Assembly (NCBI GenBank): GCA_049296795.1
Contig: JBAQTC010000047.1
Span: 45,255 to 109,254 of the forward strand
Direction: 5' to 3'
Length of the DNA: 64,000 nucleotides
Origin: CAXNKH01 sp049296795
GTDB lineage: Bacteria > Pseudomonadota > Gammaproteobacteria > Burkholderiales > Burkholderiaceae_C
The notes beneath the pieces are model-generated. The model saw nothing but the letters and a program-made list of their open reading frames with translations, was not told the DNA's origin and ran no database searches. Numbering within the stretch: the first letter of the stretch is position 1; each line of letters begins with the position of its first letter. Below are positions 1 through 8,090 of the stretch, piece by piece. Position numbers and translations under genes: made by a program.

Positions 1-339
1 ACTGAAGCGATGCAGTTCCGCGACAAATACAAAGACTTTGTCAAAGCTGGCGCCACCGTATTTGGCGTTTCCCGCGACAATTTGAAGTCCCACGATGAAT
101 TCAAAAGCAAGCTTGAACTTCCTTTTGAACTGATCGCCGACACTGAAGAAAAAATGTGCCATATGTTTGGCGTGGTCAAAAATAAGATCATGTATGGCAA
201 AAAAGTTAAAGGCATCGAGCGCAGCACCTTCCTGATCGGAACGGATGGAACGCTCAAGGCGGAATGGCGTGGCTTGAAGGTTCCTGGCCATGTGGATGAA
301 GTTCTTAAAGCGGTCAAGGCATTGAAAAAAGCGGCCTGA
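1..339 (+). CDS. bcp: Peroxiredoxin, Bcp/PrxQ type (C-terminal part, gene starts before the window)
   Basis: Thiol peroxidase of the AhpC/TSA Bcp branch, reducing hydroperoxides in the cytoplasm with thioredoxin as the usual donor. The visible 113 codons are the C-terminal two thirds of the thioredoxin fold: FGVSRDNLKSHDEF, then a strand with PFELIADTEEKM, and the family sequence GIERSTFLIGTDGTL near the end. The peroxidatic cysteine and its TxxC motif lie upstream of base 1. The reading frame is open from the first base, so the apparent ATG at base 10 is internal. A rho-independent terminator follows 74 bases after the stop, so it does not form an operon with phoH. Confidence is high for the family, less so for the subtype. 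Confidence 0.9.
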   Translation, partial: TEAMQFRDKYKDFVKAGATVFGVSRDNLKSHDEFKSKLELPFELIADTEEKMCHMFGVVKNKIMYGKKVKGIERSTFLIGTDGTLKAEWRGLKVPGHVDEVLKAVKALKKAA

Positions 340-412
340 TTTTTCGACTCTTTTTTTCATACCCTTGGTGCATAATGAACTTATGCCCTCGCAACTAGCA
401 AGCACTCTGTAC

Positions 413-444
413 AAAAGCCGCCCTGGCCTCAAGGCGGCTTTTTT
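413..444 (+). terminator. Rho-independent terminator after the peroxiredoxin gene
   Basis: A 10-base-pair stem (413-422 with 433-442, AAAAGCCGCC/GGCGGCTTTT) with a 10-base loop runs into a T tract. It separates the peroxiredoxin gene from phoH. The remaining 340-490 gap shows no gene. Confidence 0.85.
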
Positions 445-490
445 ATTTGCGGGACCGGTTTCAATCCTTAATTCGTAACTCAACCGCCCT

Positions 491-2182
491 ATGCCCTTGC
501 CCCCCGTTCCCACCAAGCGCGCCACCCTGCTGCAACAACAAGCTTTCACTAACCCGATCAAGGCCAAAACCAAGAGCGCTGCAAAATCAAAAGTGCGGCA
601 AGACGAAAATCACTTGAACACTGATTTGGGAGACGAAGCACTGCTTCCAGCATCCCGAGTGAAGCTTGAGTCGGCGCCAGCAATCAGCGCCCCCACCCTC
701 AACGCCAAGCGAGATACCCGCCAAGTAGTGGCCGAAGTCATACCAACGCCAACAGCGCGCCAGCCTGCGCCGCTTCCGATCAAAAAGAAGAAAACCGCTG
801 GCCCGATCAAATTGTTCGTACTCGATACCAATGTCCTGTTACACGATCCAATGTGCCTGTTTCGCTTTGAAGAACACGACATCTTTTTGCCAATGATCGT
901 GCTGGAAGAGCTCGACAGTCACAAAAAGGGGATGACCGAAGTAGCGCGTAATGCACGCCAAACCAGTCGCTCGCTTGATCTGCTGGCAGGTGCTGCGGAC
1001 ATTGGCAGCGGTCTGTCGCTAGCTGCCAGCGGTCACCGTGAAGCCGGTGGCAAGCTGTTTTTCCAGACCCAACCGCTGAGCTACACTCTGCCCGCCAGCC
1101 TACCCCAAGGTAAGGCTGACAACCAGATCCTGGGCGTGGTGGAAGCTCTGCGCCAACAGCATGCCCCACGTGAAGTGGTTCTGGTATCCAAGGACATCAA
1201 TATGCGGGTCAAGGCACGCGCCCTGGGACTGGCCACCGACGATTACCAGAACGATAAAGTACTCGAAGATGGTGACCTGCTGTATGCCGGCGCCCTGGCC
1301 TTGCCCCTTGATTTTTGGACCACCCATGGTCAAACGGTAGAAAGCTGGCAGCAAGGTCAACATACTTTCTATCGCATCAGCGGCCCTATCATCCCGAGCC
1401 TGCTGATTAACCAGTTTGTCTATTTTGAGGCTCCAGGAGAACCTAGTCTGTACGCCAGGGTAACCGAGATCCGTGGCAAAACAGCAGTCCTGAAAACCTT
1501 GAAAGACTACAACCATCTGAAGAATGCGGTCTGGGGTATCACCTCTCGCAATCGTGAGCAGAACTTCGCCATGAACTTATTGATGGATCACGAAGTGGAC
1601 TTCGTCACATTGACTGGCACTGCGGGTACTGGAAAAACGCTGATGGCTTTGGCTTCAGGCTTGACCCAAGTCCTTGACGAGCGGCGCTATACCGAAATCA
1701 TCGTCACCCGGGCCACCGTCAGCGTTGGTGAAGACATTGGCTTTCTACCCGGAACAGAAGAAGAAAAAATGGGGCCCTGGATGGGTGCCCTGGACGACAA
1801 CCTCGAAGTCCTGGGGAAGACCGACACCACCGCAGGAGAATGGGGCCGCGCTGCCACCAGCGAGCTGATTCGTAGCCGAATTAAGATCAAGAGCATGAAT
1901 TTCATGCGCGGGCGTACTTTCCTCAACAAGTACGTGATCATTGACGAGGCGCAGAACCTGACACCTAAACAGATGAAAACGCTGATCACTCGGGCCGGCC
2001 CAGGCACCAAGATCATCTGCATGGGTAACCTGGCCCAGATCGATACGCCTTACCTGACGGAAGGATCCTCAGGTCTTACCTATGCCGTGGACAAATTCAA
2101 GGGCTGGCCACACGGGGGACACATCACCTTGGCGCGTGGCGAAAGATCACGACTAGCCGACTTTGCCAGCGAAGTGCTTTAA
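491..2182 (+). CDS. PIN-PhoH fusion ATPase (PhoH2-like)
   Basis: A 563-residue protein combining an N-terminal PIN nuclease domain with a C-terminal PhoH P-loop ATPase. Residues 1-105 are a poorly conserved Lys/Ala/Pro-rich extension. The PIN domain starts at LFVLDTNVLLHDP (Asp112) and keeps the acidic VLEELD motif and the DNQILG segment. Walker A (GTAGTGKT) is near residue 375 and Walker B (VIIDEAQN) near 482, followed by a sensor-like MGNLAQID. PhoH2 proteins studied in mycobacteria act as RNA helicase/RNase; RNA processing here is inferred from that. It is monocistronic, between a terminator and convergent dnaB. The ATG at 491 has no strong ribosome site, so the exact start is less certain than the domains. 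Confidence 0.9.
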   Translation: MPLPPVPTKRATLLQQQAFTNPIKAKTKSAAKSKVRQDENHLNTDLGDEALLPASRVKLESAPAISAPTLNAKRDTRQVVAEVIPTPTARQPAPLPIKKKKTAGPIKLFVLDTNVLLHDPMCLFRFEEHDIFLPMIVLEELDSHKKGMTEVARNARQTSRSLDLLAGAADIGSGLSLAASGHREAGGKLFFQTQPLSYTLPASLPQGKADNQILGVVEALRQQHAPREVVLVSKDINMRVKARALGLATDDYQNDKVLEDGDLLYAGALALPLDFWTTHGQTVESWQQGQHTFYRISGPIIPSLLINQFVYFEAPGEPSLYARVTEIRGKTAVLKTLKDYNHLKNAVWGITSRNREQNFAMNLLMDHEVDFVTLTGTAGTGKTLMALASGLTQVLDERRYTEIIVTRATVSVGEDIGFLPGTEEEKMGPWMGALDDNLEVLGKTDTTAGEWGRAATSELIRSRIKIKSMNFMRGRTFLNKYVIIDEAQNLTPKQMKTLITRAGPGTKIICMGNLAQIDTPYLTEGSSGLTYAVDKFKGWPHGGHITLARGERSRLADFASEVL

Positions 2183-2186
2183 CTTG

Positions 2187-2221
2187 CGGGACAGACCGAA
2201 GCCCAGCGTAGCTCTGTCCCG
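2187..2221. other. Hairpin between convergent phoH and dnaB
   Basis: A perfect 9-base inverted repeat (2187-2195 CGGGACAGA with 2213-2221 TCTGTCCCG) and a 17-base loop fill the short gap between two convergent stop codons. There is no T tract on either side, so it may be a 3'-end stabilising structure, not a classic terminator. Confidence 0.4.
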
Positions 2222-2242
2222 AACTGATCAGGGGTGTTCTGA

Positions 2243-3649
2243 TTAGAAGTCACCACTGCCACCATGCGCCAAGCTTTCAAACTTGGTGATGGGCTTGAGG
2301 AAAGCCAACTTAACCACGCCCGTCGGGCCGTTACGTTGTTTGGCGATGATGATCTCGGCCACGCCCGGCTCCTTGCTGGCTTCTTTGGTGTAGTAATCGT
2401 CGCGGTAAATGAACATGATGATGTCGGCATCTTGCTCAATCGCGCCCGATTCCCGCAGATCGCTCATCATGGGGCGCTTGTCCGGTCGTGTCTCAACACT
2501 GCGATTGAGCTGAGACAAAGCAATCACCGGGCACTGCAGCTCTTTGGCCAACATCTTCAGGCCACGTGAAATTTCACCCAGCTCGGTCGCCCGATTTTCA
2601 TTGTCACTGCTGGTACCACTCATCAGCTGCAAATAGTCCACCACGATCAGGCCGAGCTTGCCGCACTTGCGCGAGAGTCGCCGAGCACTGGCACGCAACT
2701 CACCCGAAGTCAACCCGGCCGTTTCGTCGATATGTAGCGAGATGGTTCGCAATTTTTCAATCGCCTCAGTCAAACGGGGCCACTCATCGTCGCTGAGCTT
2801 GCCGGTTCGCAAATGACTTTGGTCAATTCGTCCGATGGATCCGACAACCCGAACTGCCAATTGGGCAGCCCCCATTTCCATCGAGAACACAGCCACCGGT
2901 AATCCCTCATTGAGCGCCACATGCTCAGCAATATTGATGGCCAGCGCTGTCTTTCCCATGGAGGGGCGCGCTGCCAGCACGATCAGATCACCCGCTTGGA
3001 AGCCCGAAGTCATCCGATCCAGATCATAGAAACCCGTAGGCACTCCCGTGATGTCATTCGGGTTGTCGGCCATTTCCTGAACCCGATCGAGCAAAGCGAC
3101 TACCAAAGAGTCCATGGCCTGGAAACCCTGCTTCATGCGCGAGCCTTCTTCACCGATATTGAAGATTTTCTGCTCAGCTTCGTCCAGTATGGTGGCTACC
3201 GAGCGGCCCTTGGGATTGAAGGCATGGGTGGAAATTTCATCGCTGGTGCTGACCAACTTGCGCAGGATCGAACGCTCCCGAACTATTTCGGCATAGCGCC
3301 GGATGTTGCTGGCACTGGGTACAAACTGAGCCAAGGAATTGAGGTAAGCCAAGCCCCCCACTTCTTCTGATTTACCCAGGTTCTGTAACTGCTCGGACAC
3401 GGTGATCACATCAGCCTGACGACTGGCGTTGATCAGAACGCCAATCGCGGCATAAATCAATTTGTGTTCGTAACGGTAGAAATCCGTGTCGACCAGCAAG
3501 TCGCCGACACTTTCCCAGGCGCTGTTGTCGAGTAGCAAACCACCCAACACACTGGACTCGGCCTCCAGCGAATGGGGTGGAATACGCAGTTGCGCAACCT
3601 GACGATCGGCCCCGAAATCGTCTCCAACGGTGGAAAGTACAGCAGACAT
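2243..3649 (-). CDS. dnaB: Replicative DNA helicase DnaB
   Basis: Hexameric 5'-3' helicase that unwinds DNA at the replication fork. The 468-residue length is normal for the family. The N-terminal DnaB_N domain (about 20-125, RIPPHSLEAESSVLGGLLLD) contacts primase and the helicase loader. The RecA-like C-terminal domain carries Walker A ARPSMGKTA near residue 228, the H2 motif LIVVDYLQLMSG and the arginine-finger region KQRNGPTG. There is no intein. It lies downstream of the ribosomal protein operon but behind that operon's terminator at 3771-3805, so it probably has its own promoter in the 3650-3770 gap. Two DnaA-box-like sequences are found there. Confidence 0.97.
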   Translation of the reverse strand: MSAVLSTVGDDFGADRQVAQLRIPPHSLEAESSVLGGLLLDNSAWESVGDLLVDTDFYRYEHKLIYAAIGVLINASRQADVITVSEQLQNLGKSEEVGGLAYLNSLAQFVPSASNIRRYAEIVRERSILRKLVSTSDEISTHAFNPKGRSVATILDEAEQKIFNIGEEGSRMKQGFQAMDSLVVALLDRVQEMADNPNDITGVPTGFYDLDRMTSGFQAGDLIVLAARPSMGKTALAINIAEHVALNEGLPVAVFSMEMGAAQLAVRVVGSIGRIDQSHLRTGKLSDDEWPRLTEAIEKLRTISLHIDETAGLTSGELRASARRLSRKCGKLGLIVVDYLQLMSGTSSDNENRATELGEISRGLKMLAKELQCPVIALSQLNRSVETRPDKRPMMSDLRESGAIEQDADIIMFIYRDDYYTKEASKEPGVAEIIIAKQRNGPTGVVKLAFLKPITKFESLAHGGSGDF

Positions 3650-3713
3650 GGTGAGTTTTATCCTTCTAGCCTTTGATACTACGCGCGCAGTCGCCCCAGG
3701 TCGAGTGAAAAGC

Positions 3714-3753
3714 TGTGGGAAAGCAGATTAAAAACTGTGGGTAAGCTGTGTAA
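3714..3753 (-). promoter_or_regulatory. DnaA-box-like repeats upstream of dnaB
   Basis: On the minus strand the gap contains TTTCCCACA (3714-3722) and TTACCCACA (3736-3744). Each is one mismatch from the consensus TTWTNCACA, and they lie 22 bases apart, about two helical turns. A shorter TTACACA occurs at 3747-3753. DnaA control of dnaB is only an inference; the mismatch is in a position that usually matters. Confidence 0.3.
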
Positions 3754-3770
3754 TTGAAGGGACAAGTCCC

Positions 3771-3805
3771 AACAAAAAAGCCGCCAAGGCAAGGCCCGGG
3801 CGGCT
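3771..3805 (-). terminator. Terminator of the rpsF-priB-rpsR-rplI operon
   Basis: On the minus strand a 7-base-pair stem (AGCCGCC at 3799-3805 with GGCGGCT at 3779-3785) is followed by a run of T residues. It begins about 20 bases after the rplI stop codon. Confidence 0.85.
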
Positions 3806-3824
3806 CAGGAGAGAAACTTAATGA

Positions 3825-4277
3825 TTAAGCAGTTTCGCCGTAGACCGAAACGGTAATTTCAACCACCACGTCGGTGTGCAATGCCACGCTGACCGTATTG
3901 TCACCAACGACCTTAATCGGTCCGTTGGGCATACGAATCTGTGATTTGACCACTTTGTAACCGGCTTTGTTCAACTCTTCAGCAATATCGGAGTTGCTGA
4001 CCGAACCGAACAAACGACCATCAACACCGGCTTTTTGTGTCAATTTAACACTGGTACCCGCGAGTTTTTCACCCTGCGCTTGGGACTCGGCCAATTTGGC
4101 TGCAGCCAATTTTTCCAGTTCAGCACGTTTGACTTCAAACTCACGTTTAGCCGACTCAGTAGCACGGCGGGCGCGGCCTGAAGGAATCAGGAAGTTACGA
4201 GCGAAACCGTCTTTAACTTTGACAACATCGCCTAGATTTCCAAGGTTCACGACCTTGTCGAGCAATATGATTTGCAT
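3825..4277 (-). CDS. rplI: 50S ribosomal protein L9
   Basis: Large-subunit protein that binds 23S rRNA near the base of the L1 stalk. At 150 residues it has the family length. The N-terminal domain (MQIILLDKVVNLGNLGDVV, then KDGFARNFLIPSGRA) matches the L9 signature. The long connecting helix (about 40-75) and the C-terminal domain with GRLFGSVSNSDIAEEL follow. It is the last gene of the operon and starts 12 bases after rpsR, with an AAGGGG ribosome site. Confidence 0.97.
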   Translation of the reverse strand: MQIILLDKVVNLGNLGDVVKVKDGFARNFLIPSGRARRATESAKREFEVKRAELEKLAAAKLAESQAQGEKLAGTSVKLTQKAGVDGRLFGSVSNSDIAEELNKAGYKVVKSQIRMPNGPIKVVGDNTVSVALHTDVVVEITVSVYGETA

Positions 4278-4289
4278 TTTCTAATCCCC

Positions 4290-4571
4290 TTAGATTCGGT
4301 GCTGGTCGCTGTACGGCAGCATCGCGAGAAAACGCGCGCGCTTGATAGCGGTATTGAGTTGGCGCTGGAAAATGGCACGGGTACCAGTCAAGCGAGCGGG
4401 AATAATCTTGCCATTTTCAGCAATGAAATCGCGCAAGGTGTCGATGTCCTTGTAGTCGATCTCTTCCACACCGGTGACGGTGAAGCGGCAAAAGCGCTTG
4501 CGCTTGAACAGCAGGGATTGGGTATTGCGCTTGGGGCGCTTGTCTTTATTGAAACGTTTTGGTCCGGGCAT
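4290..4571 (-). CDS. rpsR: 30S ribosomal protein S18
   Basis: Small-subunit protein that pairs with S6 on the platform of the 30S subunit. It is 93 residues long, with the basic core RFCRFTVTGVEEIDYKDIDTLRDFI and the 16S-binding segment IPARLTGTRAIFQRQLNTAIKRARFLA. It follows priB by 16 bases and precedes rplI, the usual betaproteobacterial order. Confidence 0.97.
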   Translation of the reverse strand: MPGPKRFNKDKRPKRNTQSLLFKRKRFCRFTVTGVEEIDYKDIDTLRDFIAENGKIIPARLTGTRAIFQRQLNTAIKRARFLAMLPYSDQHRI

Positions 4572-4587
4572 GATGGACTCCTAAAAA

Positions 4588-4860
4588 TTAAACGGGTCTA
4601 AATTCTTGAACTTGAAAAACAACGTATTTGCCATTGCGCGGAGTGGTCAAAAACCCACTGAAGCACCAAACACTTCCGACAGCTTGTTTGACGAGCCGCT
4701 CGGCCAAAGCACCAAAGGCCACTGCCTTGATCGCTGCTTTGATTTGTCTTGTCTGTCCTTCTTGCTCTCTGCTGGACTCGTGTTCGAGTCTCAAATCCAG
4801 GGCGGGCAATCCGGCGGGCGTGTAACGCAAGGTCTTCACCTCGACGATGCACGCAGACAA
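4588..4860 (-). CDS. priB: Primosomal replication protein N (PriB)
   Basis: Single-strand DNA binding OB-fold protein that links PriA to DnaT or the helicase loader in replication restart. The region LRYTPAGLPALDLRLEHES and the C-terminal SGFLTTPRNGKYVVFQVQEF are family hallmarks. Coordinates use the first accepted start codon in frame (TTG at 4860). The reading frame continues upstream as V-S-N-Q-L-V, which resembles the normal N-terminus, and a good AGGAG site lies 6 bases before that valine codon. That codon is GTT at 4876-4878, not GTG or ATG. The true start is therefore probably 4878 with an abnormal or altered codon. The gene sits between rpsF and rpsR. Confidence 0.88.
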   Translation of the reverse strand: MSACIVEVKTLRYTPAGLPALDLRLEHESSREQEGQTRQIKAAIKAVAFGALAERLVKQAVGSVWCFSGFLTTPRNGKYVVFQVQEFRPV

Positions 4861-4904
4861 AACCAGTTGGTTGCTAACGTGTTACTCCTAACGGGCAATT
4901 TCGA

Positions 4905-5267
4905 TCAGGCGTATTCGGCCTGCTGGTTCTTGCGGGCGTCTTCGCGCTCCACTGACTTCATCATGACGGAAGGGCCGGTCTCGGCTTTTTTCTTGGACAC
5001 CGTCAAATGACGCAGCACCGCATCGTTGAACTTGAAAGCGTGTTCGAGTTCAGCCATCACGGCCTGATCGGCCTCGATATTGACACACAGATAGTGGGCC
5101 TTGGCCAGTTTGTTGATCATATAGACCAGCTGACGCCGACCCCAGTCTTCAACCCGGTGCACATGACCACCGCCAGCGGTGATCATGCCCTTGTAACGCT
5201 CGAGCATGGCAGGTACCTGCTCGCTCTGATCCGGATGGATCATGAGAATGATTTCGTAATGACGCAT
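4905..5267 (-). CDS. rpsF: 30S ribosomal protein S6
   Basis: Small-subunit protein that forms a heterodimer with S18. It is 120 residues, beginning MRHYEIILMIHPDQSEQVP, with the core GGHVHRVEDWGRRQLVYMINKLAKAHY. The charged C-terminal tail (after about residue 95) is common in betaproteobacteria. It is the first gene of the rpsF-priB-rpsR-rplI operon and has a strong AAGGAG ribosome site. The promoter should lie in 5268-5381, which holds no gene. Confidence 0.97.
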   Translation of the reverse strand: MRHYEIILMIHPDQSEQVPAMLERYKGMITAGGGHVHRVEDWGRRQLVYMINKLAKAHYLCVNIEADQAVMAELEHAFKFNDAVLRHLTVSKKKAETGPSVMMKSVEREDARKNQQAEYA

Positions 5268-5381
5268 GAATACTCCTTATGGAAGCCCGCTATACGGTTA
5301 AACGGGAAATGAAAGCTACCCCCAGCGTCTAATTGGGGTGCAGCAAGGCGAAGCCGTAGATTATATGCGATGTGCCAGGCT

Positions 5382-6041
5382 TCAGCGGCCCCGACCGTAA
5401 ACCAGCCAGCTTCTCTGCGCTGCCAAGCGCTGAACCTGGCGCCAGCTTTGGCACTGCTGAACCATTCTGGGCCAAATGCACAACAGCAATTCGCACTCAG
5501 CCAAGGTATCGGCCGCAGCCTGGTGCCGCACAGCACAACTCAGATTGAAATAATCCAGCCACTGGTCCAGCGAACGGGCGTCGACCGTGTCGTAGGTCAC
5601 GGCGCACAAATCCGCTAGGTCGACCCAGGGATTAGGCAGGGCCGAGCCCAAATGCTTGCGGCAAGCGCGGTCTATCATGGCCTGGTCAAAATTTGCATGA
5701 AAAGCCAGTATCGGCGACTGACCCACATAGTCAGCCAGGCAGCCAAGTGCCTGCTCGGGCACCATCCCCTGTTGCTGGCGTTGGGCGCCTATCCCATGCA
5801 GCAGGATATTGTCTTTGCTCGACGTCAATTCCTGGCGCAAATCGACCTCGAAACTGTCAGCCACATCGATACGGATACTTTGCTGCGACCAATCAATCTT
5901 CAATCCGATCGCGGCAATGGCCAGCAAACGGTCGACGTGTGGATCAAGCCCGCTGGTTTCCACATCCAGCATGACCCAGCGATTTTCATCAACCACCCGA
6001 GATGCAGCGCCAAGTCGTTCCAGCCATTGTTTCCAGCCCAT
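5382..6041 (-). CDS. 3'-5' exonuclease of the DnaQ/DEDD family
   Basis: A 219-residue stand-alone exonuclease with the RNase H-like fold. The first catalytic motif is MLDVETSGLDPHVDRLLAIAAIG (Asp and Glu near residues 26-28). The second is FHANFDQAMIDRAC, and the last is HQAAADTLAECELL, which supplies the His and Asp of a DEDDh site. It resembles the epsilon subunit and PolC exonuclease domains, but is linked to the CNMP/CBS/DUF294 gene upstream with only 3 bases between them. This pair is found next to acetate-type symporters in many proteobacteria, so a role in nucleotide or RNA turnover linked to signalling is possible but unproven. Confidence 0.85.
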   Translation of the reverse strand: MGWKQWLERLGAASRVVDENRWVMLDVETSGLDPHVDRLLAIAAIGLKIDWSQQSIRIDVADSFEVDLRQELTSSKDNILLHGIGAQRQQQGMVPEQALGCLADYVGQSPILAFHANFDQAMIDRACRKHLGSALPNPWVDLADLCAVTYDTVDARSLDQWLDYFNLSCAVRHQAAADTLAECELLLCIWPRMVQQCQSWRQVQRLAAQRSWLVYGRGR

Positions 6042-6044
6042 GGC

Positions 6045-7952
6045 TCACCTTTCATAATCAAGTTCAAGGCGCTGCTGTAGTGAACGTGCCACGACCAAGG
6101 TTTCTTTCAGGATTCGTCGGTCTATTTGGTTAAGTTTTGCCAAATCGATATGGTTGGGTTGATCGTTCAAGGGCGTACCTTCGAGTTGAATATGCAAACG
6201 CAAATCCTGTAAAAACTCGAAGCCACTGGCCCATGCTTCATATTCGGCTGCAGCCAATCCCAAGCCTTGCCCCACTTGCTCCATCCGATCTCGTGTTCCG
6301 GTGACGGGAAGGCCCATGGCCAAGGCATAAAGTCGAGCCGCATCTACAAAAATCGCCGTTCCCTGCAACTTGAGATCGATACGGCCCTGCTTGTCGTCAA
6401 TTCCCCCAGTCCAATTCAGTGGCACTGTGCGAGTCAGCGCATTGAGTGCAAGTTGCTTGAGAAAACGAGGCACCTGACGCACAGCCTGCGTCACCTCTTG
6501 GCGCAGCGTCTGAGCCAACACCAAATCACCACACAAAGGTCTGAAATCAAAATAAATACTGGCATTGAGCAGGTCATGTGGGGATCCGTGCTCAATCCAT
6601 TGAGAAAAACGTGAACGCCACTGCTGCAAACTCAGGCAGCAAGCAGGGTTGCCTGCCATGATGGCCCCCTTACAAAGCGGATAGCCACAAATATCCAGCG
6701 CAAGGTTGACATCATGCGCAAACAGCAATACCTTGGCTCGCTCGACTTCGCTGCACTGATCCGATAAAATGATCGCGTTGTCCTGGTCAGTAGCGATCGT
6801 CTGCTCGTTTCGACCTTCCGCACCCAAAGCAATCCAACATAGAAGACGCAAGTCAATCCCATGTTGCTTTGCCTTGAGAACCAATAATTGCTCAGTCAAA
6901 ACATCATTGAGATGACTGATCAAGGTCGTCAATTGCCGCGCATGAATACCCTGACCTAACAGGTTGCGCGCAAGTTGACGGATGGAGTGCGCTGCTAACT
7001 TCAAAGCAGGAACATCGCTTGCGGCACGGATCGTGTCGCTCACAGTTTTCAAGCTCAAACGCTGCATGGCAAACAAGTCCCGCTCGGACACCAAGCCAAT
7101 CACTCGTCCCTCGCAAGTCACCGGCACATGCCTGATTCGGGTTCGACTCATCAACATCAGCGCATCTTGCGCCGTATGTTGGTCGGTGAGGGTCAGCACC
7201 GGTTGTGTCATGACCTCCCTTATCGGTGTACTCAATGAAATCGCTGGCAAAGTGACACGATCCAAAATATCGTGCCGCGTCAGAATTCCAAGTGCCTGCG
7301 CGTTAGCATCAGTGACCAGCATGGAACCCAAATGCTCTTGCTGCATTTGCATCAATGCGACTTGCAGCGGCGTATCAGGGCGACAGGAAAAAGGCGGCCT
7401 TGCATTCAAATCGCTTAGCCGGGTTTCCAACGACTGTTCAGCCAAGGTGCGCGAGGCATAGGCTTCTTGCATGGAACGTCGCGACAGATCCAGCAGCTGC
7501 AGGGCCCTGCGGTTCAGGAAATCTGCAAAAACCAAGCTCTTTTGCGCCAATTCGGCCAACGCGTCACTGGCTAGCGTCAAAATAAAAGTATCCTCCGTTG
7601 CCACGTAAAACCGGGTGGTCGCACGTTGAGTCAGCGCCGCACTCAAAGGAAACAGATCTCCGACTTCGTAGTGAAAGGCTCCACTGTCTTGCTGCGTCAC
7701 GACGTGTCTAGAAGAAACTGCACCTTGGCGGATGAAAGACACGAACTTCACCGGTCCGCTAGCAGGCTCTACCACCACCTCACCTGGCGCAAAATACAAC
7801 TGCTGCGACCGGAGCAAAAAGAAATCTTGCTCCTCCTCGCTCATCAAGGAAAAAGGCGGGTGTCGGCCCAAATCTCGGCGCAGATTCGCGAGCAAACTCG
7901 GCGACGGACTAAGCTGAGGAAGCTTGGGACTAGCGGTGTTGTGGCTTGGCAC
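6045..7952 (-). CDS. Cyclic-nucleotide-binding / CBS-pair / DUF294 nucleotidyltransferase-like protein
   Basis: A 635-residue cytoplasmic signalling protein. In order: a CNMP-binding-like domain (about 25-130), two CBS repeats (about 170-285, VTDANAQALGILTRHD and VTCEGRVIGLVSERD), a DUF294 nucleotidyltransferase-like domain (about 330-465, ALGAEGRNEQTIATDQDNAII, with the acidic D-x-D type site), and a DUF294_C domain. The family is predicted to be a GlnD-like sensor; its ligand and target are not known to me. I chose GTG at 7952 because a perfect AGGAGG lies 7 bases upstream. An ATG at 7970 lies before that site and has no ribosome site of its own. It is followed within 3 bases by the exonuclease gene. 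Confidence 0.87.
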   Translation of the reverse strand: MPSHNTASPKLPQLSPSPSLLANLRRDLGRHPPFSLMSEEEQDFFLLRSQQLYFAPGEVVVEPASGPVKFVSFIRQGAVSSRHVVTQQDSGAFHYEVGDLFPLSAALTQRATTRFYVATEDTFILTLASDALAELAQKSLVFADFLNRRALQLLDLSRRSMQEAYASRTLAEQSLETRLSDLNARPPFSCRPDTPLQVALMQMQQEHLGSMLVTDANAQALGILTRHDILDRVTLPAISLSTPIREVMTQPVLTLTDQHTAQDALMLMSRTRIRHVPVTCEGRVIGLVSERDLFAMQRLSLKTVSDTIRAASDVPALKLAAHSIRQLARNLLGQGIHARQLTTLISHLNDVLTEQLLVLKAKQHGIDLRLLCWIALGAEGRNEQTIATDQDNAIILSDQCSEVERAKVLLFAHDVNLALDICGYPLCKGAIMAGNPACCLSLQQWRSRFSQWIEHGSPHDLLNASIYFDFRPLCGDLVLAQTLRQEVTQAVRQVPRFLKQLALNALTRTVPLNWTGGIDDKQGRIDLKLQGTAIFVDAARLYALAMGLPVTGTRDRMEQVGQGLGLAAAEYEAWASGFEFLQDLRLHIQLEGTPLNDQPNHIDLAKLNQIDRRILKETLVVARSLQQRLELDYER

Positions 7953-8011
7953 GACGAATCCTCCTAGCATGTCGATGTGATGAATGCCCAGTGATTATCT
8001 CAAGGCCAGAA

Positions 8012-8045
8012 GAAAAAAGCCCGGCAACCGAAGTGGCCGGGCTTG
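8012..8045 (-). terminator. Terminator after the symporter gene
   Basis: On the minus strand the inverted repeat AAGCCCGGC...GCCGGGCTT is followed by six T residues. It ends the DUF4212-symporter transcript and separates it from the CNMP/CBS gene. Confidence 0.85.
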
Positions 8046-8090
8046 AAGAGATCATCTGATTCTGGTCAGATCAACTCTTAGTCAGGGAGA

